NCBI RefSeq assembly: GCF_000974445.1
Contig: NZ_BBOJ01000033.1
Location: forward strand, 1 to 64,000
DNA length: 64,000 bases
Origin: Lentzea aerocolonigenes
GTDB lineage: Bacteria > Actinomycetota > Actinomycetes > Mycobacteriales > Pseudonocardiaceae
Direction: 5' to 3'
Under the pieces are notes generated by a model. That model saw only the letters and a program-made list of their open reading frames with translations, was not told where the DNA came from and made no database searches. Both the position numbers and the translations under genes were made by a program. This document shows positions 41,098 through 49,317 of this stretch, piece after piece; position 1 is the stretch's first letter, and every line of letters starts with the position of its first letter.

Positions 41098-42048
41098 ATG
41101 GCTCGTTGGGGTATCACGCTGCCGCTGATCGGCGTGCCGGTGCTGGAGCACCGCGCGCTGGTGTCCGAGCTCGCCGGGCTCGGCTACACGGACGTGTGGT
41201 CGGCCGAGACGACCGGCACGGACGCGTTCACGCCGCTCGCGCTGGCCGCGCAGTGGTCGTCGGAGCTGCGCTTCGGCCCTGCCATCGCGCCCGTCTACAC
41301 GCGCGGCCCGGCCACCCTGGCGATGACCGCGGCGACGCTCGCCGAGGTCACCGGTGGCCGGTTCGTGCTGGGCATCGGCTCCTCGTCGCCCGCGATCGTG
41401 CAGCGCTGGAACGCGATCCCGTTCGAGGAGCCGTTCAAGCGCACCCGCGACACGTTGCGCTTCCTGAAGTCCGCTCTGGCCGGAGAGAAGGTCAGCGCCG
41501 ACTACGACACGTTCTCGGTCAAGGGCTTCAAGCTGGAGCGCCCGCCGGCCGAGAAGGTGCCGATCATGCTCGCGGCGCTGCGCCCGAACATGCTGCGCCT
41601 GGCCGGTCGCGAGGCCGACGGCGCGATCACGAACTGGCTGGCCGCCTCCGACGTGCCGCAGGTGCGTGCCGAGCTGGGCGACGCCGAGCTCGCGGCACGG
41701 ATCTTCGTGTGCCCGACCGAGGACGCTGACGCCGCGCGGGCGCTGGGCCGCATGCTGATCAGCACCTACCTGACCGTGCCGGCCTACGCGGCGTTCCACG
41801 ACTGGCTCGGCCGCGGCGACGTCCTGCGCCCGATGCACGAGGCGTGGGCGGCGGGCGACCGCAAGGCGGCCTCGAAGTCCATCCCGGACGAGGTCGTGGA
41901 CGCGCTGGTCGTGCACGGATCCGTGGACCAGTGCCGCGACCGCGTGGCCGAGTACCAGGCCGCGGGCGTCGACACCCCGATCATCGCCCTGCTCCCGACC
42001 GGCGGTGACCAGGTCGAGCAGGTGCGCGCGCTGGCACCCAAGGCCTGA
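41098..42048 (+). CDS. LLM-class F420-dependent oxidoreductase
   Basis: This 316-residue luciferase-like (TIM-barrel) oxidoreductase has ARWGITLPLIGVPVLEHRAL, GRFVLGIGSSSPAIVQRWN and PIMLAALRPNMLRLAGREAD, all family features. The SWISS-like loop with an Asn/Ser instead of Lys/Arg at the phosphate site favours coenzyme F420 over FMN. ATG 41098 has GGAGG five bases upstream, and an upstream ATG at 41086 has none. It is co-transcribed with the TetR gene two bases behind. The substrate is unknown, but regulators of the KstR2/FadR style suggest a CoA or lipid compound. Confidence 0.87.
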   Translation: MARWGITLPLIGVPVLEHRALVSELAGLGYTDVWSAETTGTDAFTPLALAAQWSSELRFGPAIAPVYTRGPATLAMTAATLAEVTGGRFVLGIGSSSPAIVQRWNAIPFEEPFKRTRDTLRFLKSALAGEKVSADYDTFSVKGFKLERPPAEKVPIMLAALRPNMLRLAGREADGAITNWLAASDVPQVRAELGDAELAARIFVCPTEDADAARALGRMLISTYLTVPAYAAFHDWLGRGDVLRPMHEAWAAGDRKAASKSIPDEVVDALVVHGSVDQCRDRVAEYQAAGVDTPIIALLPTGGDQVEQVRALAPKA

Positions 42049-42050
42049 CG

Positions 42051-42620
42051 ATGCCCGGCGCGACCGAGCAGAAGATCATCGACGCGGCCGTGCGCCTGTT
42101 CGCGGCGCAGGGCTACGACGCGACCTCGGTGCAGGAGATCGTGGCTGCGGCCGAGGTGACCAAGGGCGCGCTGTACCACTACTTCCGCGCGAAGGACGAC
42201 CTGCTCTTCGAGATCTACCGGCTGCTGATCACGTCCCAGTCCGCCGACATGGACCGGATCATCGGCCTCGGCCTGCCCGCGGCGGAGACGGTGAGGGAGA
42301 TCCTGGTCTCGCTCGTCGTCTCGACCGCGGAACGGGTCGACGAGACGGCGGTGTTCGTGCGGGAGCTGCAACGGCTCGGCGAGGAGCGGATGGCGGAGTT
42401 CCGCGCCGAGCGCCGCCGCTACCACGAGACGTTCCTCGCGGTGATCGAGAAGGGGCAGGCGGACGGCGAGTTCAGCTCCGTCGTGCCCGCGGACACGGTC
42501 GTGCGGATCGCGTTCGGCGTCGTGAACCAGCTGCCCATGTGGTACCGGCCGGACGGCGCCAAGCCGCCCGTGGCGCTGGCCGGGGAGATCGCGGACTTCG
42601 TGCTGGCGGGCCTGCGGTAA
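42051..42620 (+). CDS. TetR-family regulator (KstR2-like)
   Basis: This 189-residue TetR protein has its HTH at residues 9-52 (AAVRLFAAQGYDATSVQEIV then TKGALYHYFRAKDDLL), the classic pattern with a Y-H-Y-F recognition helix end. A C-terminal ligand-binding domain with VFVRELQRLGEERMAEFR resembles KstR2-type repressors of acyl-CoA-controlled operons. It starts 2 bases after the oxidoreductase and probably binds the palindrome at 41048, forming an autoregulated two-gene operon. A long hairpin terminates it. Confidence 0.87.
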   Translation: MPGATEQKIIDAAVRLFAAQGYDATSVQEIVAAAEVTKGALYHYFRAKDDLLFEIYRLLITSQSADMDRIIGLGLPAAETVREILVSLVVSTAERVDETAVFVRELQRLGEERMAEFRAERRRYHETFLAVIEKGQADGEFSSVVPADTVVRIAFGVVNQLPMWYRPDGAKPPVALAGEIADFVLAGLR

Positions 42621-42639
42621 CGACGGGCGGCGGTGTTTC

Positions 42640-42692
42640 TTGGCGCGAAAAGCACGTCCGGGCTATCGGCCCGAACGTGCTTTTCGCGCCAA
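42640..42692. terminator. Large bidirectional hairpin between TetR and Bcp genes
   Basis: Arms of 18 perfect bp (42640-42657 with 42675-42692) carry GCGCGAAAAGCACG and its complement. A further 5 bp stem, CGGGC/GCCCG, continues inside (42659-42673). The convergent genes on both sides end within 20 bases of it. Confidence 0.85.
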
Positions 42693-42698
42693 ACACGA

Positions 42699-43148
42699 TC
42701 ACCGATTCCTGAGTGCCGCCAGCGCCTTGTCGGCGTGCGAGTTCATCGAGAACTCGCTCTTGATCACCTCGATGACCTGGCGGTCGACGTCGATGACGAA
42801 CGTGTGGCGCTTGACCGGGATCGGCCCGAACCGGCGCTTCACGCCGAACTGCTCCGCGACCTCGCCCTCGACGTCGGAGAGCAGGGGGTAGTCGAAGTTG
42901 TTCAGCTCCGCGAACTGCTTCTGCTTCGCCACGTCGTCGGTCGAGATGCCGACCCGCTGCGCCTTCGCCTCGGCGAACTCGGCGGCGAGGTCGCGGAAGT
43001 GGCAGCTCTGCGCCGTGCAGCCGGCCGTCATCGCGGCGGGGTAGAAGAACAGCACGACCGGGCCGTTCTCGAGCAGTTCGGACAGCTTGCGCTCCACGCC
43101 GTCCTGGTCGGGCAGGGAGAAGTCGGGGGCGAGGTCGCCGGGCTTCAT
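42699..43148 (-). CDS. bcp: Peroxiredoxin, Bcp/PrxQ type
   Basis: This 149-residue thiol peroxidase has its N-terminus GDLAPDFSLPDQDGVERKL. The peroxidatic Cys is in TAGCTAQSC, with the resolving Cys five residues later, as in BCP/PrxQ. FYPAAMTAGC is a variant of the usual FYPKDMTPGC. It reduces H2O2 and organic peroxides with thioredoxin. The start ATG 43148 is next to the divergent LacI gene (25 bases), leaving a very short shared promoter region. Residues near the C-terminus (HADKALAALRNR) are as in the family. Confidence 0.9.
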   Translation of the reverse strand: MKPGDLAPDFSLPDQDGVERKLSELLENGPVVLFFYPAAMTAGCTAQSCHFRDLAAEFAEAKAQRVGISTDDVAKQKQFAELNNFDYPLLSDVEGEVAEQFGVKRRFGPIPVKRHTFVIDVDRQVIEVIKSEFSMNSHADKALAALRNR

Positions 43149-43172
43149 GGATCTCCAAGTAGTCTCGGGGCC

Positions 43173-44102
43173 GTGACCAGCATGTCCGACGTGGCCAGGG
43201 CCGCAGGGGTGTCCGCTGCGACCGTATCGCGTGCCCTGCGAGGGGAACCGGGCGTGTCCGAGGCGACCAGGCAGCACGTCAGCGAGGTCGCGCGGCGCAT
43301 GAAATACGCCATCGCGCGCGACGCCTCCTCTTTGGCCGGTGGGCGCCGCTACGCCATCGCGGTGCTGACGTCCGAGGTCAGTCCGGTGCTGGCGGGGGCG
43401 GAGAGCGCGCTGCGGCAGGCCGGGTACGACGTGCTGCTCTACGTCCTCTCGGACGCGGGCGCGCGCGAGAAGTTCTTCGACGAGCTGCCGCTGGGCCGCC
43501 GCGTCGACGGGGTGCTGCTGCTGTCGATGTCCATGACGGAGGCCGAACGGGCGGCGCTGGAGAGCCTGGAGGTCCCGCACCTCACCGTCGACGACGCCGA
43601 TCTGCGGCGCGCGTTGCAGACCGCCGTGGAGCACCTGCTCGCGCTCGGGCACCGCGACGTGGCGCTGGTGCTCGCCGACGGCATCGACGAGTCCTACGAC
43701 GAGATCCTGGTCGCCGCCGGCCTCACCGTTCGTCCCGAGTGGACGGTGTGGTGCTCGCCGACCGTCGACGGCGGCGAGCAGGTGGTCGACGTGCTGCTCG
43801 ACGGCGAACGCCTGCCCACCGCCGTGATCAGCTCGAACGGCGCGGCGGCGCTGGGCATCTACCTGCGCATGCAACGGGACGGGCGCCTCGTGCCGGACGA
43901 GCTGTCGATCGTGTCGCTGGACGGGCAGGAGCTGACCCGCGTGGTGGGGCTGACCGCCGTGGAGGGTGCGGCGAAGGAGCTGGGGGAGCGGGCCGTCGCC
44001 GATCTGTTCACGCTGATCAGGGGCGGGGAGATCGAACCGGCCGAGCACCCGTTGCGGCTGGTCGTGCGCAACTCCAGCGGGCCGGTCGGCGCCGTAGGGT
44101 GA
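43173..44102 (+). CDS. LacI-family transcriptional regulator
   Basis: In this 309-residue protein the LacI HTH (MSDVARAAGVSAATVSRALR, hinge KYAIARDASSLAGGRRYAIA) lies at residues 4-60 and the periplasmic-binding-like effector domain follows. It is short by about 20 residues in the middle of the effector domain compared with typical LacI proteins, with the segment between the lobes trimmed. GTG 43173 or ATG 43182 are possible starts. No sugar transporter lies beside it. Likely targets are the RidA gene 4 bases behind, the malQ gene further on, or the divergent bcp. Confidence 0.85.
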   Translation: MTSMSDVARAAGVSAATVSRALRGEPGVSEATRQHVSEVARRMKYAIARDASSLAGGRRYAIAVLTSEVSPVLAGAESALRQAGYDVLLYVLSDAGAREKFFDELPLGRRVDGVLLLSMSMTEAERAALESLEVPHLTVDDADLRRALQTAVEHLLALGHRDVALVLADGIDESYDEILVAAGLTVRPEWTVWCSPTVDGGEQVVDVLLDGERLPTAVISSNGAAALGIYLRMQRDGRLVPDELSIVSLDGQELTRVVGLTAVEGAAKELGERAVADLFTLIRGGEIEPAEHPLRLVVRNSSGPVGAVG

Positions 44103-44106
44103 ACGC

Positions 44107-44532
44107 ATGCCCGCCGAAGAGCGCCTGACCGCACTGCCCGCGCTGCCGGACACCCCCGGCTACGCCCACGCCGTGACCGTCAGCGGGAGGATCGCGTTCG
44201 TCTCCGGCCAGGTCGCCGTCGACGCCAGGGGGTGCGTGGTCGGGGTCGACGACCTCGCGGCCCAGACGCGGCAGGCGTTGAGCAATCTTCATCACGTGAT
44301 CGAAAATCTTGGCGCCGACTGGTCGGATGTCATCAAGTTCACCTGGTTCGTCCTCGACGCGTCCGAGGTTCAGACCATTCGTGACGTGCGGGACGAGATT
44401 CTGCGACCCGCGCTGGGAGGAGTGCACAACCCCGCCAGCACGCTGGTTCAGGTCGCGGCGTTGTTCGGGCCGGAATTTCTCGTAGAGGTCGAGGCCGTCG
44501 TGGCAATTCCCGGAGAAGCATCGGATGTTTGA
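44107..44532 (+). CDS. RidA-family protein (YjgF/YER057c)
   Basis: This 141-residue member of the RidA family has VSGQVAVDARGCVVGVDDLA, ALSNLHHVIENLGADWSDVI and the last strand FLVEVEAVVAIPGE. The Arg that binds carboxylates in true RidA (R105 in E. coli) is not found at the expected place: the segment before VEVEAVV reads QVAALFGPE. That suggests a Rid subfamily without enamine deaminase activity. ATG 44107 lies 4 bases after the LacI stop, so the two are an operon. The 3' half uses more T in third positions than neighbours. Confidence 0.82.
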   Translation: MPAEERLTALPALPDTPGYAHAVTVSGRIAFVSGQVAVDARGCVVGVDDLAAQTRQALSNLHHVIENLGADWSDVIKFTWFVLDASEVQTIRDVRDEILRPALGGVHNPASTLVQVAALFGPEFLVEVEAVVAIPGEASDV

Positions 44533-44637
44533 GTGAATGCACCGGAGAGTGTGTGTCCCAACCGGCCTGCACCCTTCGGGTGACCAGGGACCATTTGCTC
44601 TGGTAATGCTGACCGAGCTGTGACATAGGTTGTACCT

Positions 44638-46452
44638 GTGGAGGAGTTGGTGGCGCGGCTGGCGGACGCCTGGGGCGTCGCCACTCGGTACGAGAACGCG
44701 GACCAGCAAGAGGTCGCGGTCGACATCGAGGTCGTCGTCAAGGTCCTCGCCCAGTTCGGCGTCGACGCGTCCACTGAGGACTCCGTCGCCCGCGAGCTCG
44801 CCGCGATCGAGCAACGGCGCGCGGCCGAGACGTTGCCGCCCACGATCGTCATCCGCGAGTACGAGACGTACGACCTCCACGGGCCAGCCACCGTCGAGCT
44901 CGAGGACGGCACCACTGTCGAGACGGAGCGGCACCTGCCGGACTCGCTGCCGCTCGGCTACCACCGCGTCGTCACCGCGGACCAGACCGTCACCCTCGCC
45001 GTCGCGCCCAGGACGTTGCCCGACGTCCCGAAGACCTGGGGCTGGATGTTGCAGCTCTACGCCGCGCGCTCGCAGGACTCGTGGGGCATGGGCGACTTCG
45101 CCGACCTCGCCACGATCGCCCGGCGGTCGAGCCTCGAGCTGGACGCCGGCGTGGTGCTGGTCAACCCGGTGCAGGCGCCGAGCCTGACGCACCCGGTGCA
45201 GCGCTCGCCGTACTCGCCGACGAGCCGCCGGTTCGCGAACCCCCTGTACCTGCGCATCACGGACACGGCCGAGTTCCTGCAAGCCTGTCCGCGCACCCGG
45301 CAGCTCATCCGCGACCTCAGGCCGTCCAACCAGGACCTGATCGACTACGACGCGATCTGGGACGCGAAGAAGCAGGCGCTGGAGCTGCTCTTCCCCGGCG
45401 GCGACGTCGAGATGGACGCCGAGCTGGAGAAGTTCGCGACCTACTGCGCGCTGGCCGAGATCCACGGCAGCGACTGGCGCACGTGGCCGGCGGACCGCGA
45501 GGAGCCGCCACGGGAGCGCGTCGCGTTCCACGCCTGGCTCCAGCACCTGTGCACCCGGCAGCTGCAGGACGTCCGGCTGGCCGCGCACGAGGCCGGCATG
45601 GCCGTCGGCGTCATCCACGACCTTCCCGTGGGCGTCGACCCCGGCGGCGCGGACACGTTCGCCGACCCCGAGGTGTTCGCCATCGACGTCACGGTCGGAG
45701 CACCGCCGGACGCGTTCAGCGCGGACGGCCAGGGCTGGGGCCTGCCGCCGTGGCGTCCCGACAAGCTCGCCGAGTCCGGCTACCGGCCTTTCCGGCAGGT
45801 GCTGCGCAGCGTTCTCAAGCACGCGGACGGCATCCGGATCGACCACGTCGCCGGACTGTGGCGGCTGTGGTGGATCCCTCCGGGCGAGCCGCCGTCGCGC
45901 GGCACGTACGTCCACTACGACGCCGACGCCATGCTCGGGATCCTGGCGCTGGAGGCTTTCCGGGCCGGTGCGGTCGTGGTCGGCGAGGACCTCGGCACGG
46001 TCGAGCCGGTCGTCACGAAGACGTTGCAGGAGAACGGCATGCTGACCAGCGCCGTCCTCTACTTCCAGCGCGACTACTACGCCGAGGGCCACCCGCTGAT
46101 CCCGCCGTCGCGGTGGAACCCGAACCAGATGGCCAGCATCTCCACGCACGACCTGCCGACCGCGGCGACGTTCTTCGCGGGCCCCGACGGCCCGGACTTC
46201 GACGAGCTCATGAGCCAGGAGGGCATCGACGCGAGCGACCGCGTCGCGGGCGCCCACGAACTGCTCGCGCAGGCACCCTGCGCGTTGGTCCTGACTTCAC
46301 CTCAGGACGCTCTGCGGGAAACCCGGCAGCCCAACGTGCCGGGCACGATCGACGAGCACCCGAACTGGAGAATCCCGCTGCCGGTGGTGTTGGAGGACTT
46401 CTTCCCCCGCGTCCGCGACATCACCCGTCCGCTGCGCTCCCGGAATAGATGA
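44638..46452 (+). CDS. malQ: 4-alpha-glucanotransferase (amylomaltase, GH77)
   Basis: This 604-residue GH77 enzyme transfers maltodextrin segments. The nucleophile is in IRIDHVAGLWRLWW, the acid/base Glu in VVVGEDLGTVEP and the third acid in STHDLPTA. RSQDSWGMGDFADLATIA and the VNPVQAPSLTHPVQRSPYSP loop are family-specific. It is about 100 residues shorter than the mycobacterial enzyme, with a small N-terminal domain. GTG 44638 has no Shine-Dalgarno sequence, but TAGGTT at 44626-44631 would put the RNA start at the GTG, so a leaderless message is likely. It belongs functionally with glgX-treYZ 0.8 kb downstream. Confidence 0.9.
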   Translation: MEELVARLADAWGVATRYENADQQEVAVDIEVVVKVLAQFGVDASTEDSVARELAAIEQRRAAETLPPTIVIREYETYDLHGPATVELEDGTTVETERHLPDSLPLGYHRVVTADQTVTLAVAPRTLPDVPKTWGWMLQLYAARSQDSWGMGDFADLATIARRSSLELDAGVVLVNPVQAPSLTHPVQRSPYSPTSRRFANPLYLRITDTAEFLQACPRTRQLIRDLRPSNQDLIDYDAIWDAKKQALELLFPGGDVEMDAELEKFATYCALAEIHGSDWRTWPADREEPPRERVAFHAWLQHLCTRQLQDVRLAAHEAGMAVGVIHDLPVGVDPGGADTFADPEVFAIDVTVGAPPDAFSADGQGWGLPPWRPDKLAESGYRPFRQVLRSVLKHADGIRIDHVAGLWRLWWIPPGEPPSRGTYVHYDADAMLGILALEAFRAGAVVVGEDLGTVEPVVTKTLQENGMLTSAVLYFQRDYYAEGHPLIPPSRWNPNQMASISTHDLPTAATFFAGPDGPDFDELMSQEGIDASDRVAGAHELLAQAPCALVLTSPQDALRETRQPNVPGTIDEHPNWRIPLPVVLEDFFPRVRDITRPLRSRNR

Positions 46453-46545
46453 AACTTCCACGTAACGGCAGGTCACGCGCCTGTGGAGTACTGTGAGGCC
46501 GTCACCCGACGGCGAACGACGAACGTTTTGGAGGTGGCGTACCAG

Positions 46546-46848
46546 ATGAGCTCAGCCGTGAGCACGCGGACACCAACCGGCGTGCTTGAACTGGCCGTCG
46601 AGCAGGTTCTCGCTTCGGTGAGACCCGCCGCGCTCGGCGACCCGGTGGTCGGGGCACGGCGTGCGGAAGAGTCCCTCCGCGACGCGCTGCGGGACGCAGG
46701 TCCCGTGGAGGACAACATCGCCCTGCAGCACGCGCTGGCGTGCGCGGAGGCCGCTTGTGAGCACCTGAAGTACTGCGAGATCCAGGAAGCCCGCACCTTG
46801 CTCACCGCCGCACGTGGGCAGCTGGTGCTGGCGCACGAAAGGGCGTGA
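46546..46848 (+). CDS. Small all-helical protein of unknown function
   Basis: This is a 100-residue protein, rich in Ala, Glu and Leu. TPTGVLELAVEQVLASVRPA and DNIALQHALACAEAACEHLK form amphipathic helices, with Cys residues spaced as ACAEAAC-x6-C. No family recognised. ATG 46546 lies 10 bases behind GGAGGT, and GTG 46534 is also in frame. It stands between malQ and glgX on the same strand, with its own GTTTTGGAGG leader. Confidence 0.6.
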   Translation: MSSAVSTRTPTGVLELAVEQVLASVRPAALGDPVVGARRAEESLRDALRDAGPVEDNIALQHALACAEAACEHLKYCEIQEARTLLTAARGQLVLAHERA

Positions 46849-47211
46849 CAGCACCCGGTAGTCGCCGCACGGTGACGATCACACGATCGACTCAAGCCGC
46901 TCCCACTCCCGTGAGAACCTTCCTGTAGCGGGCCCGGAACTGTCGGTGCCCGCTCGTAGGGTTCGGAGTGTGATCGACCACCAGGCCTGCCGGGGCACGT
47001 CCATCAGACGCCCGAGAAGGGGCGAGACCGCACTGTCGTGGGCGGGGCGCCGGTTCACCACCGGCGGCCCCCGCGTCGAACCCGGCATGCGGCAACTGGC
47101 GTACAACACGCGACGGCGGGGTAGTCGTCTGGTCGCGGCCGCCGGTTGGATGCCCGCCCGGCAGCCGTCGGATACGGTCATGTCGGTAGCCGCTCATCTG
47201 TGAGGAGCATC
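46849..47211 (+). other. 363-base region without a convincing gene
   Basis: Open frames exist on both strands (for example 46946-47203 plus, 46892-47197 minus), but they are Arg-rich and look like shadow ORFs of GC-rich DNA. The final bases carry the ribosome-binding site GAGGAG of glgX. GATACGGT at about 47170 may be its -10 region. No terminator is evident after the small helical gene. Confidence 0.4.
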
Positions 47212-49317
47212 GTGCGACCCTGGCCTGGAAGGCCCTACCCGCTTGGCGCCGGCTACGACGGCGTTGGCACCAATTTCGCCCTGTTCTCCGAAGTCGCCGA
47301 GTACGTCGAGCTCTGCCTGTTCGACGACGACGGCACCGAGACCCGCGTGCGCCTGCCGGAGGTGGACGGTTTCGTCCACCACGGCTACCTGCTCGGTGTC
47401 GGGCCCGGCCAGCGGTACGGGTACCGCGTGCACGGCCCGCACGACCCCGCCAGGGGCCTGCGCTGCAACCCGAACAAGCTGCTCATCGACCCGTACGCCA
47501 AGGCCATCTCGAACGGCCTGTCGTGGGACGAGGCGCTGTACGGGTACAAGTTCGGCGCGCCGGACGAGCGCAACGACACCGACTCGGCGCCGCACGTGCC
47601 GAAGAGCGTGGTGGTGAACCCGTTCTTCGACTGGACGAACGACAGGTACCCCAGGACGCCGTACAACGAGTCCGTCATCTACGAGGCGCACGTCCGCGGT
47701 CTCACGATCGACCACCAGGAGATCCCGCCGCGGCTGCGCGGGACCTACGCCGGCCTCGCGCACCCGGTGATGATCGACCACCTCATCAAGCTCGGGGTCA
47801 CGGCGGTCGAGCTCATGCCGGTGCACCAGTTCGTCAGCGATCACACGCTGGCCGAGCGCAGGCTCAGCAACTACTGGGGCTACAACACGATCGGGTTCTT
47901 CGCGCCGCACGACGGCTACGCCGCGATGCCGCTCAACCAGGTGCAGGAATTCAAGGGCATGGTCAGGGCCCTGCACCAGGCGGGCATCGAGGTCATCCTC
48001 GACGTCGTCTACAACCACACGGCGGAGGGCAACCACCTCGGGCCGACGTTGTCGATGCGCGGCATCGACAACGAGGCGTACTACCGGCTGGTCGAGGACG
48101 ACCCGAAGTTCTACATGGACTACACCGGCACCGGTAACTCCTTGAACGTGCGCACGCCGCACACGTTGCAGCTCATCATGGACTCGTTGCGCTACTGGGT
48201 CACCGAGATGCACGTCGACGGCTTCCGCTTCGACCTCGCCGCGACGCTGGCGCGCGAGTTCTACGACGTGGACAGGCTGGCGACGTTCTTCGAAGTCGTG
48301 CAGCAGGACCCGGTGGTGTCGCAGGTCAAGCTGATCGCCGAGCCGTGGGACGTCGGGCCCGGTGGCTACCAGGTCGGCAACTTCCCTCCGCTGTGGACGG
48401 AGTGGAACGGCAAGTTCCGCGACACGGTCCGCGACTTCTGGCGCGGCGAGCAGGCGACGCTCGGCGAGTTCGCGTCGCGCATCACCGGCAGCAGCGACCT
48501 CTACCAGGACGACGGGCGCAGGCCGTACGCGTCGATCAACTTCGTGACGGCGCACGACGGCTTCACGCTCAACGACCTGGTGTCGTACAACGAGAAGCAC
48601 AACGAGGCCAACGGCGAGGACAACAAGGACGGCGAGAGCCACAACCGGTCCTGGAACTGCGGTGTCGAAGGGCCGACGGACGACGCGGAGGTCGTCGAGC
48701 TGCGGGCACGGCAGCGGCGCAACCTGATGGCGACGATGCTGCTGTCGCAGGGCGTGCCGATGATCCTGCACGGCGACGAGTTCGGGCGCACGCAGCACGG
48801 CAACAACAACGCGTACTGCCAGGACAACGAGGTCTCCTGGGTCGACTGGTCGCTGCTGGAGAGCAACGCCGAGCTGGTGGAGTTCACCGGGGCGCTCGCC
48901 AGGTTCCGCAAGGCGCACCCGGTGTTCCGGCGCAAGCGGTTCTTCGCGGGCCGGCCGATCCGCAAGGGCGAGGAGTTGCGCGACATCGCGTGGTTCACCC
49001 CGGCCGGCGAGGAGATGACCGAGCAGAACTGGGAGGACGACTTCGGCAAGTGCGTCGTCATCTTCCTCAACGGTGAGGGCATTCCCGATCTCGACTCGCG
49101 CGGCATGCGGGTGGTCGACGACTCGTTCCTGATGGCGTTCAACGCCCACCACGAGGACATCGAGGTGACGCTGCCCGACGCCGAGTACGGTCCGGAGTGG
49201 ACGGTGGTGATCGACACCACGACCGGGCACGTCGGCAACGGGGAGAAGCCGATCGTCGCGGGCGGCCAGCTGAACCTGACCGCGCGGTCACTCGTCGTGC
49301 TCCAGAGGGTGGGCTGA
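47212..49317 (+). CDS. glgX: Glycogen debranching enzyme GlgX (TreX, isoamylase type)
   Basis: This 701-residue GH13 enzyme hydrolyses alpha-1,6 branches. The N-terminal CBM48 (YPLGAGYDGVGTNFALFSEV) precedes the GH13 barrel, with VILDVVYNHTAEGN, DGFRFDLAATL (nucleophile Asp), IAEPWDVGPGGYQVG (acid/base Glu) and FVTAHDGFTLNDLVSY (third Asp). Start GTG 47212 has GAGGAG upstream. GTG 47200 is in frame and also possible. It is the first gene of glgX-treY-treZ and supplies linear glucan for trehalose synthesis. Confidence 0.93.
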   Translation: MRPWPGRPYPLGAGYDGVGTNFALFSEVAEYVELCLFDDDGTETRVRLPEVDGFVHHGYLLGVGPGQRYGYRVHGPHDPARGLRCNPNKLLIDPYAKAISNGLSWDEALYGYKFGAPDERNDTDSAPHVPKSVVVNPFFDWTNDRYPRTPYNESVIYEAHVRGLTIDHQEIPPRLRGTYAGLAHPVMIDHLIKLGVTAVELMPVHQFVSDHTLAERRLSNYWGYNTIGFFAPHDGYAAMPLNQVQEFKGMVRALHQAGIEVILDVVYNHTAEGNHLGPTLSMRGIDNEAYYRLVEDDPKFYMDYTGTGNSLNVRTPHTLQLIMDSLRYWVTEMHVDGFRFDLAATLAREFYDVDRLATFFEVVQQDPVVSQVKLIAEPWDVGPGGYQVGNFPPLWTEWNGKFRDTVRDFWRGEQATLGEFASRITGSSDLYQDDGRRPYASINFVTAHDGFTLNDLVSYNEKHNEANGEDNKDGESHNRSWNCGVEGPTDDAEVVELRARQRRNLMATMLLSQGVPMILHGDEFGRTQHGNNNAYCQDNEVSWVDWSLLESNAELVEFTGALARFRKAHPVFRRKRFFAGRPIRKGEELRDIAWFTPAGEEMTEQNWEDDFGKCVVIFLNGEGIPDLDSRGMRVVDDSFLMAFNAHHEDIEVTLPDAEYGPEWTVVIDTTTGHVGNGEKPIVAGGQLNLTARSLVVLQRVG

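Noticed and set aside
46946..47203. Plus-strand ORF of 85 codons upstream of glgX
   Set aside because: Arg-rich and shadowed by ORFs on the other strand. No ribosome-binding site or recognisable domain.
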